Below, one piece after another: positions 14,710 to 23,343 of a DNA stretch of 37,356 nt. The translations under genes were made by a program, and so were the position numbers. The notes below the pieces were generated by a model. That model saw nothing but the letters and a program-made list of their open reading frames with translations. It made no database searches and had not been told where the DNA came from. The stretch's first letter is position 1. The number at the start of each line of letters is the position of its first letter. The DNA comes from a virus: positions 1 to 37,356 of the IMG/VR virus record IMGVR_UViG_3300025694_000013. One strand, 5' to 3'.

Positions 14710-14946
14710 ATGAATAAATTAACTGAAGGCGAGTTGAAAGAATTGCGCGATGCGCTAACCGAGCTCAACCAAAACAAAGTTGCTCTGGGCGAATGCTTAA
14801 TGCAGCAACAAGATATCCTCAACAATATCGATAAGATTAAATCTTCTTACTACGATATGGAAAAGTCTTTGATAGAGACTTATGGGGTCAACTCAAATAT
14901 CAATATTGAGACGGGCGAAGTAACTGTTAAAAGTCCGTCTGAATAA
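14710..14946 (+). CDS. Small coiled-coil protein
   Basis: This 78-residue protein is predicted almost wholly helical from LTEGELKELRDALTELNQNK through DKIKSSYYDMEKSLIETYG, with heptad-like spacing of Leu/Ile. It ends in a beta-like tail, SNINIETGEVTVKSP. The sequence 'L-x-x-LRDALTELNQ-x-K-x-x-LGE ... YG-x-NSNINIETGEV' resembles short proteins found upstream of packaging genes in Bacteroidota phages, without known function. It follows the tail fibre by 14 bases. It could be a fibre accessory or a structural linker. Confidence 0.75.
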   Translation: MNKLTEGELKELRDALTELNQNKVALGECLMQQQDILNNIDKIKSSYYDMEKSLIETYGVNSNINIETGEVTVKSPSE

Positions 14947-14964
14947 AGAGTTTCGCCATCTATA

Positions 14965-15186
14965 ATGCTTATTCGAAAAATCTCCATAGGGCCTGATTAT
15001 AAATCGGGGATGCACTACTTATTAGGCCAGGAGGTTCTCGGGGGCAATTATAAAATACACCTCATCAAAATTGAGGAGAAATCAAATTCAATTCAAATAT
15101 GGATAGAGCGCAATAACGAAATAATGCTTTGGAAACATTTTTCGTACACTATGCCGCTATCTGTAGAGTACAACATTAATTTTTAA
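14965..15186 (+). CDS. Conserved small phage protein, unknown
   Basis: This 73-residue protein starts MLIRKISIGPDYKSGMHYLL. It has GQEVLGGNYKIHLIKIEE, a beta-rich centre (NSIQIWIERNNEIMLWKHF), and ends MPLSVEYNINF. The composition is that of a compact mixed alpha/beta domain without membrane segments. I recall this pattern ('IRKI-x-x-GPDYK-x-x-MHY ... VLGG-x-x-KIH ... P-x-x-VEYNI-x-F') as recurrent in marine Bacteroidota phages next to packaging genes, with no assigned role. Its stop overlaps the next start as TAATG (15184-15188), so it is coupled to the GroES-like gene. Confidence 0.75.
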   Translation: MLIRKISIGPDYKSGMHYLLGQEVLGGNYKIHLIKIEEKSNSIQIWIERNNEIMLWKHFSYTMPLSVEYNINF

Positions 15187-15749
15187 TGAGGTCACCAGGC
15201 GCATTTATAGTAAAGCCAAAAAATAGCAGCAGATACGATAACAAACGAAGGGCCGACGACGTTGAGTTTATCGTAAGTTCGTCTCAAGAAGACCACAGGT
15301 TTTCTAACCGCTACGCTATCGTACAGTCCGTCCCACTTTCTTATTCAGGCCCTATAGAGCCAGGGGATACGCTTCTGGTGCATCATAACGTATTTAAATA
15401 TTACTACGATATGTATGGGGCTCAAAAAAGCGGTCGCAGCTATTTTAAGGATGACCTCTTCTTTGTAACCGACGACCAGTTTTTTTTGTACAAAAAAGAT
15501 GACAAGTGGCGAGCGCACGGAAAGTATTGCTTTGTAGAGCCTGTAGAAGAAAAAGAATCGTGGATAGGTAAGTTCTCAAAAGAAGAGCCCCTTATCGGAA
15601 GGCTTAAGTATGGAAATGACGAGCTCTTAGCGCTCGGTGTAAACGAAGGCGATGAGATATCGTTTCTTCCTGATAGCGAGTATGAGTTTACTGTAGATGG
15701 GGAAAAGTTGTACCGTATGTTTACTGACAACATAACGCTGGTATTATGA
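15186..15749 (+). CDS. GroES-like (Cpn10-fold) protein
   Basis: This 187-residue protein has two segments reminiscent of a co-chaperonin barrel. The first is near residues 40-65 (NRYAIVQSVPLS, EPGDTLLVHHNVFKYYYD). The second is at the C-terminus (LLALGVNEGDEISFLPDSEY, then TVDGEKLYRMFTDNITLVL), matching the family order 'GD-x-[IV]-x-F ... [EV]-[YV]-x-[FV]-DG-x-x-[YL]-x-x-[ML] ... DI'. It is about twice the usual GroES length. Phage GroES-like proteins such as T4 gp31 assist GroEL in capsid protein folding. The position just before terminase, portal and capsid genes fits that role. It could also be a virion protein using the same fold. It overlaps its neighbours on both sides. Confidence 0.6.
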   Translation: MRSPGAFIVKPKNSSRYDNKRRADDVEFIVSSSQEDHRFSNRYAIVQSVPLSYSGPIEPGDTLLVHHNVFKYYYDMYGAQKSGRSYFKDDLFFVTDDQFFLYKKDDKWRAHGKYCFVEPVEEKESWIGKFSKEEPLIGRLKYGNDELLALGVNEGDEISFLPDSEYEFTVDGEKLYRMFTDNITLVL

Positions 15750-16030
15750 ACGCGAAAGAACTCAAAGAAAAAATTATAGCTGCGGGTCACAAGGCGGTAG
15801 AGCAGCTTATTAAGGTAGCCAAAGAAGATATCATAAAGCCCGATATAGAAGACGAGCTGGCCGCCGACAGATTAAAGAACGCAGCGGCTACAAAAAAACT
15901 TGCTATATTCGATGCGCTAGAGATACTTAACCGTATTGAGCAGGAGAGAGAAAATTTAGAGGCGATGGAAAAGCGTGGTGATTCATCTACTAATACCAAG
16001 CAAGGATTTGCGGAAAGACGTTCAAAATAA
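15746..16030 (+). CDS. Probable terminase small subunit
   Basis: This 94-residue, mostly helical protein starts MNAKELKEKIIAAGHKAVEQ. The middle contains a conserved-looking helix, ADRLKNAAATKKLAIFDALE, and a basic C-terminus (KQGFAERRSK). It lies directly upstream of and overlaps the large terminase gene, the standard position of TerS. Its 'LAADRLKNAAATKKLAIFDA' helix is, to my recollection, common to proteins in this position in Bacteroidota phages. TerS oligomers recognise phage DNA and activate TerL. No helix-turn-helix is obvious, so the call rests on position, size and composition. Confidence 0.6.
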   Translation: MNAKELKEKIIAAGHKAVEQLIKVAKEDIIKPDIEDELAADRLKNAAATKKLAIFDALEILNRIEQERENLEAMEKRGDSSTNTKQGFAERRSK

Positions 16031-18254
16031 ACTGCTTATTTATCTAAATGATATAGTTCCCCAAAAGGTACTTACAAGGAAGAATAAAGCTAAAAGTTGG
16101 CAATACGGTTATAACGAAGACTATGACTTTGTCGTTATATCAAAAGACGGTACGGTAGGTGATGTGGTAGAGATACAGGGCGTACGTATTGCACTCCCTA
16201 TGGTTTGTAGTAACCCTATAGAGCGAAGCAAATCTAAAAAAGAACAGTACTGGCAGCCCTTAGGGTACCCTAAAGAACTTACACGTATCAAGACGATATT
16301 TCAGTGGAACGAGATGCCCGCTGATTTTAAAGACAGGTGGGTAGATTTCGTGGAGCGCGAGTTCGACAGACGTGAAAGCGGCGCCTGGTTTATGAATAAT
16401 GGAGTCCCTACCTACATAACGGGCTCACACTATACGTACCTCCAGTGGACTAAAATTGACGTAGGGCTCCCTGACTTTCGAGAGGCCAACCGTATATTCT
16501 ATATCTTCTGGGAGGCTTGCAAGGCAGACAGCCGATGTTTCGGTATGTGCTACTTAAAGATTCGTCGTTCAGGATTTTCTTTTATGGGTTCTTCGGAATG
16601 CGTCAATATAGGAACTCTCGCTAAGGACGCTCGAGTTGGAATACTTTCTAAAACGGGTGCTGACGCCAAAAAGATGTTTACCGATAAGGTGGTTCCTATA
16701 TCAGCGAACTACCCGTTCTTTTTCAAGCCCATACAAGACGGTATGGATAAGCCCAAAACAGAGCTTGCATATCGGGTGCCTGCGTCAAAGATTACCAAGC
16801 GCAATATGTACCTCGATGAGTCTGAAGAGCTTGACGGACTTGATACTACTATAGACTGGAAGAATACAGCCGACAACAGCTATGACGGAGAGAAGCTTTT
16901 GCTCTTGGTTCACGACGAAAGCGGTAAGTGGGAGAAGCCAGAGAATATCCTCAATAACTGGCGCGTCACCAAAACTTGTTTGCGATTGGGTAGCCGCATC
17001 ATAGGGAAGTGTATGATGGGTTCTACGTCCAACGCGCTAAGCAAAGGCGGTGGGAACTACAAAACGCTATACTCTCAATCTGACGTAAGCAACCGCAACG
17101 CTAACGGCCAGACCAAGAGCGGTATGTACAGCCTATTTATTCCTATGGAATGGAATTTTGAAGGGTATATCGATAGGTATGGTATGCCCGTATTTATAAA
17201 GCCTTTGCACGATGTTAAAGGTATTGACGGGCAGTCTATAAAGATGGGGGCTATTGAGTATTGGGAAAACGAGGTGGCTTCACTTAAGAACGACCCTGAT
17301 GCGCTCAACGAGTTCTATCGCCAATTCCCGCGTACTGAGTCCCACGCTTTTCGTGACGAGAGTAAGCAGTCTATATTTAACCTGACTAAGATATATCAGC
17401 AAATTGACTATAACGACGAGATGATAAAGGAGCACTACCTTACTAGGGGTTCTTTTCATTGGAAAGACGGCCAAAAAGACAGCCAAGTTATATGGACGCC
17501 AGAGCGTAACGGTCGGTTTTTACTCGGGTGGACGCCTCCCGCTAGGATGCAAAACCACGTCATTATTCGTAACGGGATGAAGTACCCTGGCAATGAGCAT
17601 ATCGGCTCGCTGGGGTGTGACCCGTACGATATCTCGGGTGTCGTAGGGGGGAGGGGCTCAAACGGCTCTCTCCACGGGATGACTAAATTCAATATGGACG
17701 ATGCGCCGAGTAACGAGTTTTTTTTAGAGTATGTCGCTCGTCCTCAGACGGCAGAGATATTTTTTGAAGAGGTACTGATGGCTTGCGTTTTTTATGGTAT
17801 GCCTATCCTTACGGAGAATAATAAACCGAGGCTGCTCTACCACTTTAAGAATAGAGGCTACCGCAAGTTTTCTATGAACCGCCCCGACAAAAAATTCAAT
17901 AAGCTGTCCAAGACGGAAAAGGAGTTAGGCGGCATACCGAATACATCTGAAGACGTTAAGCAGTCTCACGCTTCAGCTATCGAGACGTATATCGAAAAAC
18001 ACGTAGGCATTGATATGGAAGGGACGTACCGAGAACAGGGCGATATAGGTACTATGCCATTTACTAGGACGCTCGAAGATTGGGCTAAATTTGATATCAA
18101 CAACAGGACTCGATTTGACGCTACGATAAGCTCGGGATTGGCTATTATGGCTAACCAAAAACACATCTATCAACCTGTTGAAAAGCAATCGAAATTATCT
18201 GTTACCTTTGCTAGATACAACAATCGTGGAAATATAAGCGAACTAGTTAAATAA
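15975..18254 (+). CDS. terL: Terminase large subunit (packaging ATPase/nuclease)
   Basis: This 759-residue protein is the motor that pumps DNA into the prohead and cuts it. A degenerate Walker A region lies at about residues 195-208 (KIRRSGFSFMGSSE), without the classic GKT/GKS, as in other divergent phage terminases. Walker B is at about 309-315 (LLLVHDE). The nuclease domain begins near D549 (GSLGCDPYD). The start is uncertain: GTG at 15975 overlaps the small terminase gene by 56 bases, and TTG at 16008 is an alternative just before the conserved-looking KLLIYLNDIVPQKVLTRKNK. No ATG lies near. It is followed by the portal gene with a TAATG overlap. The family call is strong; the exact N-terminus is not. 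Confidence 0.85.
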   Translation: MVIHLLIPSKDLRKDVQNKLLIYLNDIVPQKVLTRKNKAKSWQYGYNEDYDFVVISKDGTVGDVVEIQGVRIALPMVCSNPIERSKSKKEQYWQPLGYPKELTRIKTIFQWNEMPADFKDRWVDFVEREFDRRESGAWFMNNGVPTYITGSHYTYLQWTKIDVGLPDFREANRIFYIFWEACKADSRCFGMCYLKIRRSGFSFMGSSECVNIGTLAKDARVGILSKTGADAKKMFTDKVVPISANYPFFFKPIQDGMDKPKTELAYRVPASKITKRNMYLDESEELDGLDTTIDWKNTADNSYDGEKLLLLVHDESGKWEKPENILNNWRVTKTCLRLGSRIIGKCMMGSTSNALSKGGGNYKTLYSQSDVSNRNANGQTKSGMYSLFIPMEWNFEGYIDRYGMPVFIKPLHDVKGIDGQSIKMGAIEYWENEVASLKNDPDALNEFYRQFPRTESHAFRDESKQSIFNLTKIYQQIDYNDEMIKEHYLTRGSFHWKDGQKDSQVIWTPERNGRFLLGWTPPARMQNHVIIRNGMKYPGNEHIGSLGCDPYDISGVVGGRGSNGSLHGMTKFNMDDAPSNEFFLEYVARPQTAEIFFEEVLMACVFYGMPILTENNKPRLLYHFKNRGYRKFSMNRPDKKFNKLSKTEKELGGIPNTSEDVKQSHASAIETYIEKHVGIDMEGTYREQGDIGTMPFTRTLEDWAKFDINNRTRFDATISSGLAIMANQKHIYQPVEKQSKLSVTFARYNNRGNISELVK

Positions 18255-20689
18255 TGAGAGATGTTCAGGTTAATATAGCATCTGCCTCGTTCCCTACCCA
18301 ATTTGTTTCTGACGCTGAAAAAGCGACTTATGAGTATGGATTGCAGATTGGACAAGCCATTCAATATGAGTGGTTTAAGAGGGATGGAAACGGTTGTCGT
18401 TTTTACAGTCAATGGAGAGATTTTAATCGACTCCGATTGTACGCTAGAGGAGAGCAGTCTATTGCTAAGTACAAAAACGAGCTCTCGGTCGATGGCGACC
18501 TTTCTTATTTGAACCTGGACTGGACTCCGATTCCAATCATCCCTAAGTTCGTAGATATCGTAGTAAACGGTATGTCGGACCGCTTGTTTGACGTAAAGGC
18601 TTATGCTCAAGACGCTATGTCGTCGGCGAAGCGCAGTAAGTATCAAGATATGATAGAGGCTCAGATGGTCTCTAAAGACCTTTTGGTGCAAATCAAAGAA
18701 AGCTTTGGCGTAGACCCTTTTACCGTGTCTCCTGACGAGCTTCCCAATAGCGATGACGAGTTGTCGCTGTATATGCAACTCAACTATAAGCCAGCTATCG
18801 AAATAGCAGAGGAAGAGGCTATCAATACGCTGCTTGAGCAAAACAAATACAACGACACGCGCCAGCGCGTAGACTACGACCTTACGGTTTTAGGCGTCGG
18901 TATGGTCAAGCACGAGTTCTTAAAGGGCGACGGGGTACAGGTTAGATATGTAGACCCCGCAAACGTGGTATATAGTTATACTGAAGACCCGTTTTTTCAG
19001 GATAATTTTTACTGGGGAGAAATTAAGACAGTTCCTATCACTGAGCTTATCAAGATAGACCCTACGCTTACTACGGATGACCTCAAGGAAATTTCAAAGC
19101 ATTCCCAGAGCTGGTACGATTATTATAACGTACAGCAATTCTACGATAACGATATCTTCTATCAAGATACCACTACCCTTATGTACTTCAACTACAAGAC
19201 AACGCAGAAGTTTGTCTATAAGAAGAAGGTGATGGATGGCGGAGGAGCCAAGGTGGTTGAGAAAGACGATACGTTTAACCCGCCAGAAGAGATGATGCAG
19301 GAGGGTCGATTCGAAAAAATCGAAAAGACTATCGATGTGTGGTATGAAGGCGTTATGGTTATGGGGACTAATATTATTCTTAAGTGGGAGATGGCGGAAA
19401 ATATGGTCCGCCCTAAATCTGCATCGCAGTACGCTACGCCAAATTACTTGGCTTGTGCGCCACGTATGTACAAGGGTAATATCGAATCTTTGGTTCGGCG
19501 TATGATTCCTTTGGCGGACCAGATACAGATTACCCACCTTAAATTACAGCAAGTAATGTCGCGCATCGTCCCTGACGGTGTGTTCATTGATGCTGACGGG
19601 CTTAACGAAGTAGACCTCGGGACAGGCAATGCATACAACCCCGAGGACGCCTTGCGGCTGTACTTCCAGACGGGTAGCGTAGTCGGGCGTAGCTATACAC
19701 AGGATGGCGAGTTTAATAACGCTCGAGTACCTATTCAGCAACTCACCAGCAACTCGGGGCAGTCTAAGATTAGCGCTTTAATTGGGAACTACAATCACTA
19801 TCTCAATATGATACGTGATATTACGGGCCTCAACGAAGCGCGTGATGGCTCTATGCCTGACCCTAATTCGCTCGTAGGGGTACAAAAGCTAGCGGCACTA
19901 AACTCTAACGTAGCTACTCGACATATCTTAGATGGTAGCTTATTTATCTTGAAGTCGTTGGCTGAAGCTTTGTCGTGCAGGGTAGCCGACATCCTGGAGT
20001 ATGCGGATTTCAAGGAAGAGTTTGCTAATCAAATCGGCAAGTATAATGTTTCTATCTTAAACGATATCAAAGATTTATATATCTACGATTTCGGTGTCTT
20101 TATTGAGATAGCTCCTGACGAAGAGCAGCGGGCTATGCTAGAGCAGAATATCCAGATGGCTTTATCTAAGAACGACATTAACTTGGAGGACGCTATCGAT
20201 ATCAGAGAAATTAAAAACATTAAGTTGGCAAACCAACTCCTCAAGCTCAAGCGCAAGAAGAAGCAAGAGCGCGAGGAAGCTATGCAACTTCAACAGCAGC
20301 AGATGCAGGCTCAGCAGCAGTTCGAGTCGCAGAAGTTAGCCACGGAGGCTCAGATGATGAAGATACAGGCTGAAGGTCAGCAGAAAGTGCAGATTAAGCA
20401 GGCCGAGGTGGCTTTTGATATTGAGCGTATGCAGATGGAAGCCCAGCTTAAAAACCAGTTGATGCAGCAGGAGTTTAATTACAATATGCAGCTCAAGGGT
20501 GTAACTGAGGAACTTATTGCTGGACGAGAGGATATGCGTGAAGACGCTAAAGCAAAGCGTATTAGCCAGCAGAATACAGAGCAGTCGAAACTAATTAATC
20601 AGCGTAAGAATAACTTACCGCCTATCAATTTTGAATCAAATGAGGATAGCCTTGATGGCTTTGACCTTGCTGAGTTCGAGCCACGATGA
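18254..20689 (+). CDS. Portal protein
   Basis: This 811-residue protein directly follows the large terminase (TAATG overlap) and precedes scaffold and capsid genes. The N-terminal region has FYSQWRDFNRLRLYARGEQS, then PIIPKFVDIVVNGMSDRLFD (about residues 90-118), typical of long portals of crAss-like and marine phages. The mid region holds VDPANVVYSYTEDP and LADQIQITHLKLQQVMSRIV (about residues 420-440). Near residue 530 lies TGLNEARDGS-type sequence found in portals. Residues about 660-747 form a Gln-rich coiled coil (QLQQQQMQAQQQFESQKLAT). The portal forms the 12-mer ring through which DNA enters and leaves the head. The length is usual for this lineage. Confidence 0.85.
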   Translation: MRDVQVNIASASFPTQFVSDAEKATYEYGLQIGQAIQYEWFKRDGNGCRFYSQWRDFNRLRLYARGEQSIAKYKNELSVDGDLSYLNLDWTPIPIIPKFVDIVVNGMSDRLFDVKAYAQDAMSSAKRSKYQDMIEAQMVSKDLLVQIKESFGVDPFTVSPDELPNSDDELSLYMQLNYKPAIEIAEEEAINTLLEQNKYNDTRQRVDYDLTVLGVGMVKHEFLKGDGVQVRYVDPANVVYSYTEDPFFQDNFYWGEIKTVPITELIKIDPTLTTDDLKEISKHSQSWYDYYNVQQFYDNDIFYQDTTTLMYFNYKTTQKFVYKKKVMDGGGAKVVEKDDTFNPPEEMMQEGRFEKIEKTIDVWYEGVMVMGTNIILKWEMAENMVRPKSASQYATPNYLACAPRMYKGNIESLVRRMIPLADQIQITHLKLQQVMSRIVPDGVFIDADGLNEVDLGTGNAYNPEDALRLYFQTGSVVGRSYTQDGEFNNARVPIQQLTSNSGQSKISALIGNYNHYLNMIRDITGLNEARDGSMPDPNSLVGVQKLAALNSNVATRHILDGSLFILKSLAEALSCRVADILEYADFKEEFANQIGKYNVSILNDIKDLYIYDFGVFIEIAPDEEQRAMLEQNIQMALSKNDINLEDAIDIREIKNIKLANQLLKLKRKKKQEREEAMQLQQQQMQAQQQFESQKLATEAQMMKIQAEGQQKVQIKQAEVAFDIERMQMEAQLKNQLMQQEFNYNMQLKGVTEELIAGREDMREDAKAKRISQQNTEQSKLINQRKNNLPPINFESNEDSLDGFDLAEFEPR

Positions 20690-20706
20690 TGTCGGTAAAA
20701 AATAAT

Positions 20707-20714
20707 TATCTTCG
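20707..20714 (+). promoter_or_regulatory. Promoter-like box before scaffold/capsid genes
   Basis: TATCTTCG differs by one base from TAnnTTTG. It lies in the 40-base gap after the portal gene, with 15 bases between it and the scaffold ATG at 20730. The context (TAATTATCTTYG, then an A-rich stretch) matches the boxes at 24144 and 31972. No -33 element is evident. Confidence 0.5.
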
Positions 20715-20729
20715 CACAAATTAAATACA

Positions 20730-21818
20730 ATGGAAATTAAAGTACGAGACCTAGGCGTAGTAGAAGAGAAGTCTGTTGCAGAAGTGGAACAGGAGCTTCT
20801 TGAAAAGCACGAAGCCGAAATAAATGGTGAAACACCTGAAGAGCCAGTAACTGAAACTGTGTCGGAGCCGACACACGATGAGCCCACTGGTTTAGATGAG
20901 GAACAAGTTCTTTCATTTCTAAAGGAACGATACGGAAAAGAGATTAACACCGTAGGGGAATTGTTTGAAGAGCGCGAGTCTGCGCCTGAACTCCCTGAAG
21001 ATGTAGACGCTTATTTCCGTTTTAAAAAAGAGACGGGTCGTGGACTCAAAGACTTTGTTGAACTCAACAAGGACTATGACGAGATGAACCCTGACAAACT
21101 CTTAGCGGACTACTATCTCGCTACAGAGGACGGCTTAGATGCCGACGATGTAAAGAGTATGGTAGACGATTTCAGTTACGATGAAGACCTCGATGAAGAG
21201 GCTGTTATTCGTAAGCGAAAAGTCGCTAAGAAAAAAGAGGTTAATAAGGCTAAGAAATACTTCTCAGACCTTCAAGAGCAATATAAGGTACCCCTTGAGT
21301 CAAGCGGTAATCCTTTGTCTGGAGAAGAAAAAGAAAATTTTGAAGCCTATCAACAATACGTGAAGGAGTCTAGTAGTGTCCAACAAGAGAACGCTCGTCG
21401 TAACGAGTGGTTTCGGGATAAGACTGACGAAGTTTTTTCTGATGGATTCAAAGGTTTTGAATTTAAGGTCGGAGATAAGGACGTCACTTTTAACCCAGGG
21501 AATGCTAGCGAACTGAAAAAAAACCAGATTGACATTATGAACTTTATAAATAAGTTTATGGGTGACGACGGTTTGATTCAGGACGCAGCAGGATACCATA
21601 AGGCTTTGAGCGTTGCAATGAATCCTTCTAAGTTCGCACAGTTCTTTTATGAGCAGGGCAAAGCTGACGGAGTCGAAAACATCAGTCGTAAATCCAAAAA
21701 TATAAATATGGATTCGCGAAAGGTGCCTGAGACTTCGAGGAAGGACGGAATGCAAATTCGGAGTGTAAATTCCGATTCGGGACGCGGACTAAAAATTAGG
21801 AGCGCCCGTAGAGTGTAA
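20730..21818 (+). CDS. Probable capsid scaffold protein
   Basis: This 362-residue protein is strongly acidic in its first two thirds (VAEVEQELLEKHEAEINGET, LPEDVDAYFRFKKETGRGLK, DFSYDEDLDEEAVI). It has a helical/coiled-coil middle (KKEVNKAKKYFSDLQEQYKV) and a short basic tail (LKIRSARRV). Acidic N-terminal part, coiled coil and basic C-terminus, immediately upstream of the capsid gene, is the classic layout of phage scaffolds. Scaffolds direct procapsid assembly through a basic C-terminal helix that contacts the capsid protein. No protease domain is visible. The call rests on composition and position. Confidence 0.7.
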   Translation: MEIKVRDLGVVEEKSVAEVEQELLEKHEAEINGETPEEPVTETVSEPTHDEPTGLDEEQVLSFLKERYGKEINTVGELFEERESAPELPEDVDAYFRFKKETGRGLKDFVELNKDYDEMNPDKLLADYYLATEDGLDADDVKSMVDDFSYDEDLDEEAVIRKRKVAKKKEVNKAKKYFSDLQEQYKVPLESSGNPLSGEEKENFEAYQQYVKESSSVQQENARRNEWFRDKTDEVFSDGFKGFEFKVGDKDVTFNPGNASELKKNQIDIMNFINKFMGDDGLIQDAAGYHKALSVAMNPSKFAQFFYEQGKADGVENISRKSKNINMDSRKVPETSRKDGMQIRSVNSDSGRGLKIRSARRV

Positions 21819-21837
21819 TATTTAAAAACTAGAAAAA

Positions 21838-23277
21838 ATGGCTGTATTGACAAACCCAGGGTTTGATTTAACCCCAGCACCAGAGCAAAAAGCTTTGGCG
21901 TCAAATTATATCACTGACTTTAATTTCTTGAACCAGTATCTTCCTGATACTTACGAGAAAGAATTCGAGCGCTACGGAAACCGTACTATCGCTGGTTTCT
22001 TGCGTATGGTAGGAGCTGAGATGCCTTCTAACTCTGACCTCATCAAGTGGGCTGAGCAAGGGCGTTTGCATATTAAGTATGACGCTTGTGTTACAGCAAC
22101 TGCTGACGGAGCGGATACTGCAACGTGGGCTATCACTCTTCCTACTGGAACTGCCAATAGCGCTTTGCGTGTAGGTCAAACTATTATGATTTCTTCTGCG
22201 GCAGGAGCTGCTACGCTTAATAACAAAGCTGTTATTACTCAGGTAGACGCCGTTGCTGGTGGAGCTTTTAGTATTAACGTAGCTTACTATGAGGCTGGCG
22301 GTCAGGCTGCTGGTATGAACGCGTCTGCTGCTTGTACCATCTTCGTTTATGGTTCGGAGTTTGCCAAAGGCACAAATGGTATGGTTGGTTCTTTGGAGGC
22401 TGAGGACAACTTCTTTGAGAATAAGCCAATTATCTTGAAGGATAAGTACGCTGTCAACGGTTCTGATATGGCTCAAATCGGTTGGGTTGAAGTAACTTCT
22501 GAAAACGGAGCTACTGGCTACCTATGGTATTTGAAGTCTGAGCACGAGACACGTCTTCGTTTCGATGACTACTTGGAGACTTCTATGATTGAAGCCGTCC
22601 CTGCGGAAGTAGGCTCGGGTGCTTTGGCAGCTTTGAGTTCTCAAGCAACAGCTGGAGCTGCTGGTAACACCGCCGCAGGTTCTGAAGGTGTGTTCTATGT
22701 AGTTAACAACCGAGGAAACGTATTCCAAGGTATCCCAACTACATTGACTGAGTTTGACACTATCATCCAGCGATTGGATAAGCAGGGTTCTATCGAAGAG
22801 AATGTAATCTTCGTTAACCGTGACTTCTCATTCGCTATCGACGATATGTTGGCTGCTCAGAACTCTTACGGTGCAGGCGGTACTTCGTACGGTCTCTTCG
22901 ACAATGACGAAGAGATGGCGTTGAACCTGGGCTTCCGTGGCTTCCGACGTGGTTATGACTTCTATAAGTCTGACTGGAAGTACTTGAACGACCCAACTAT
23001 GCGCGGTGGTTTGAATGGCGGTAAGGTAGACGGATTGTTGGTGCCAGCTGGCTCAACAACTGTATACGACCAGATTATGGGTAAGAACGCTAAGCGACCT
23101 TTCCTCCACGTTCGGTACCGCGCTTCAGAAACTGAAGACCGCCGTTACAAGACTTGGATTACTGGTTCTGCTGGTGGAGCACGTACTAGCGACCTCGACG
23201 CTATGGAAGTCAACTTCCTGTCTGAGCGAGCTGTATGTACGCTCGGCGCGAACAACTTCTTCTTGTTCCGTGACTAA
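21838..23277 (+). CDS. Major capsid protein
   Basis: This 479-residue protein lies between the scaffold gene and a strong terminator, as expected for the most abundant virion protein. The N-terminus (MAVLTNPGFDLTPAPEQKAL, then FNQYLPDTYEKEFERYGN-like sequence starting NFLNQYLPDTYEKEFERYG) and the middle (ENVIFVNRDFSFAIDDML, NLGFRGFRRGYDFYKSDWKY) resemble capsid proteins of crAss-like and marine Bacteroidota phages, which have the HK97 fold. Residues about 75-165 (DACVTATADGADTATW to AACTIFVYGSEF) look like an inserted beta-rich domain. Synonymous codon choice here seems more uniform than in neighbours, fitting high expression, but this was not computed. The leader is A-rich without a Shine-Dalgarno sequence. 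Confidence 0.85.
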   Translation: MAVLTNPGFDLTPAPEQKALASNYITDFNFLNQYLPDTYEKEFERYGNRTIAGFLRMVGAEMPSNSDLIKWAEQGRLHIKYDACVTATADGADTATWAITLPTGTANSALRVGQTIMISSAAGAATLNNKAVITQVDAVAGGAFSINVAYYEAGGQAAGMNASAACTIFVYGSEFAKGTNGMVGSLEAEDNFFENKPIILKDKYAVNGSDMAQIGWVEVTSENGATGYLWYLKSEHETRLRFDDYLETSMIEAVPAEVGSGALAALSSQATAGAAGNTAAGSEGVFYVVNNRGNVFQGIPTTLTEFDTIIQRLDKQGSIEENVIFVNRDFSFAIDDMLAAQNSYGAGGTSYGLFDNDEEMALNLGFRGFRRGYDFYKSDWKYLNDPTMRGGLNGGKVDGLLVPAGSTTVYDQIMGKNAKRPFLHVRYRASETEDRRYKTWITGSAGGARTSDLDAMEVNFLSERAVCTLGANNFFLFRD

Positions 23278-23287
23278 TCTCTGAAAG

Positions 23288-23319
23288 GGAGGGGGCAGTA
23301 AAACCCCCTCCTTTTTTTT
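23288..23319 (+). terminator. Intrinsic terminator after capsid gene
   Basis: The stem GGAGGGGG (23288-23295) pairs with CCCCCTCC (23304-23311) around an 8-base loop, followed by eight T (23312-23319). It starts 11 bases after the capsid stop codon. It is a textbook rho-independent terminator. Confidence 0.92.
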
Positions 23320-23343
23320 CTTATAAATTCTTAATTCAATAAA

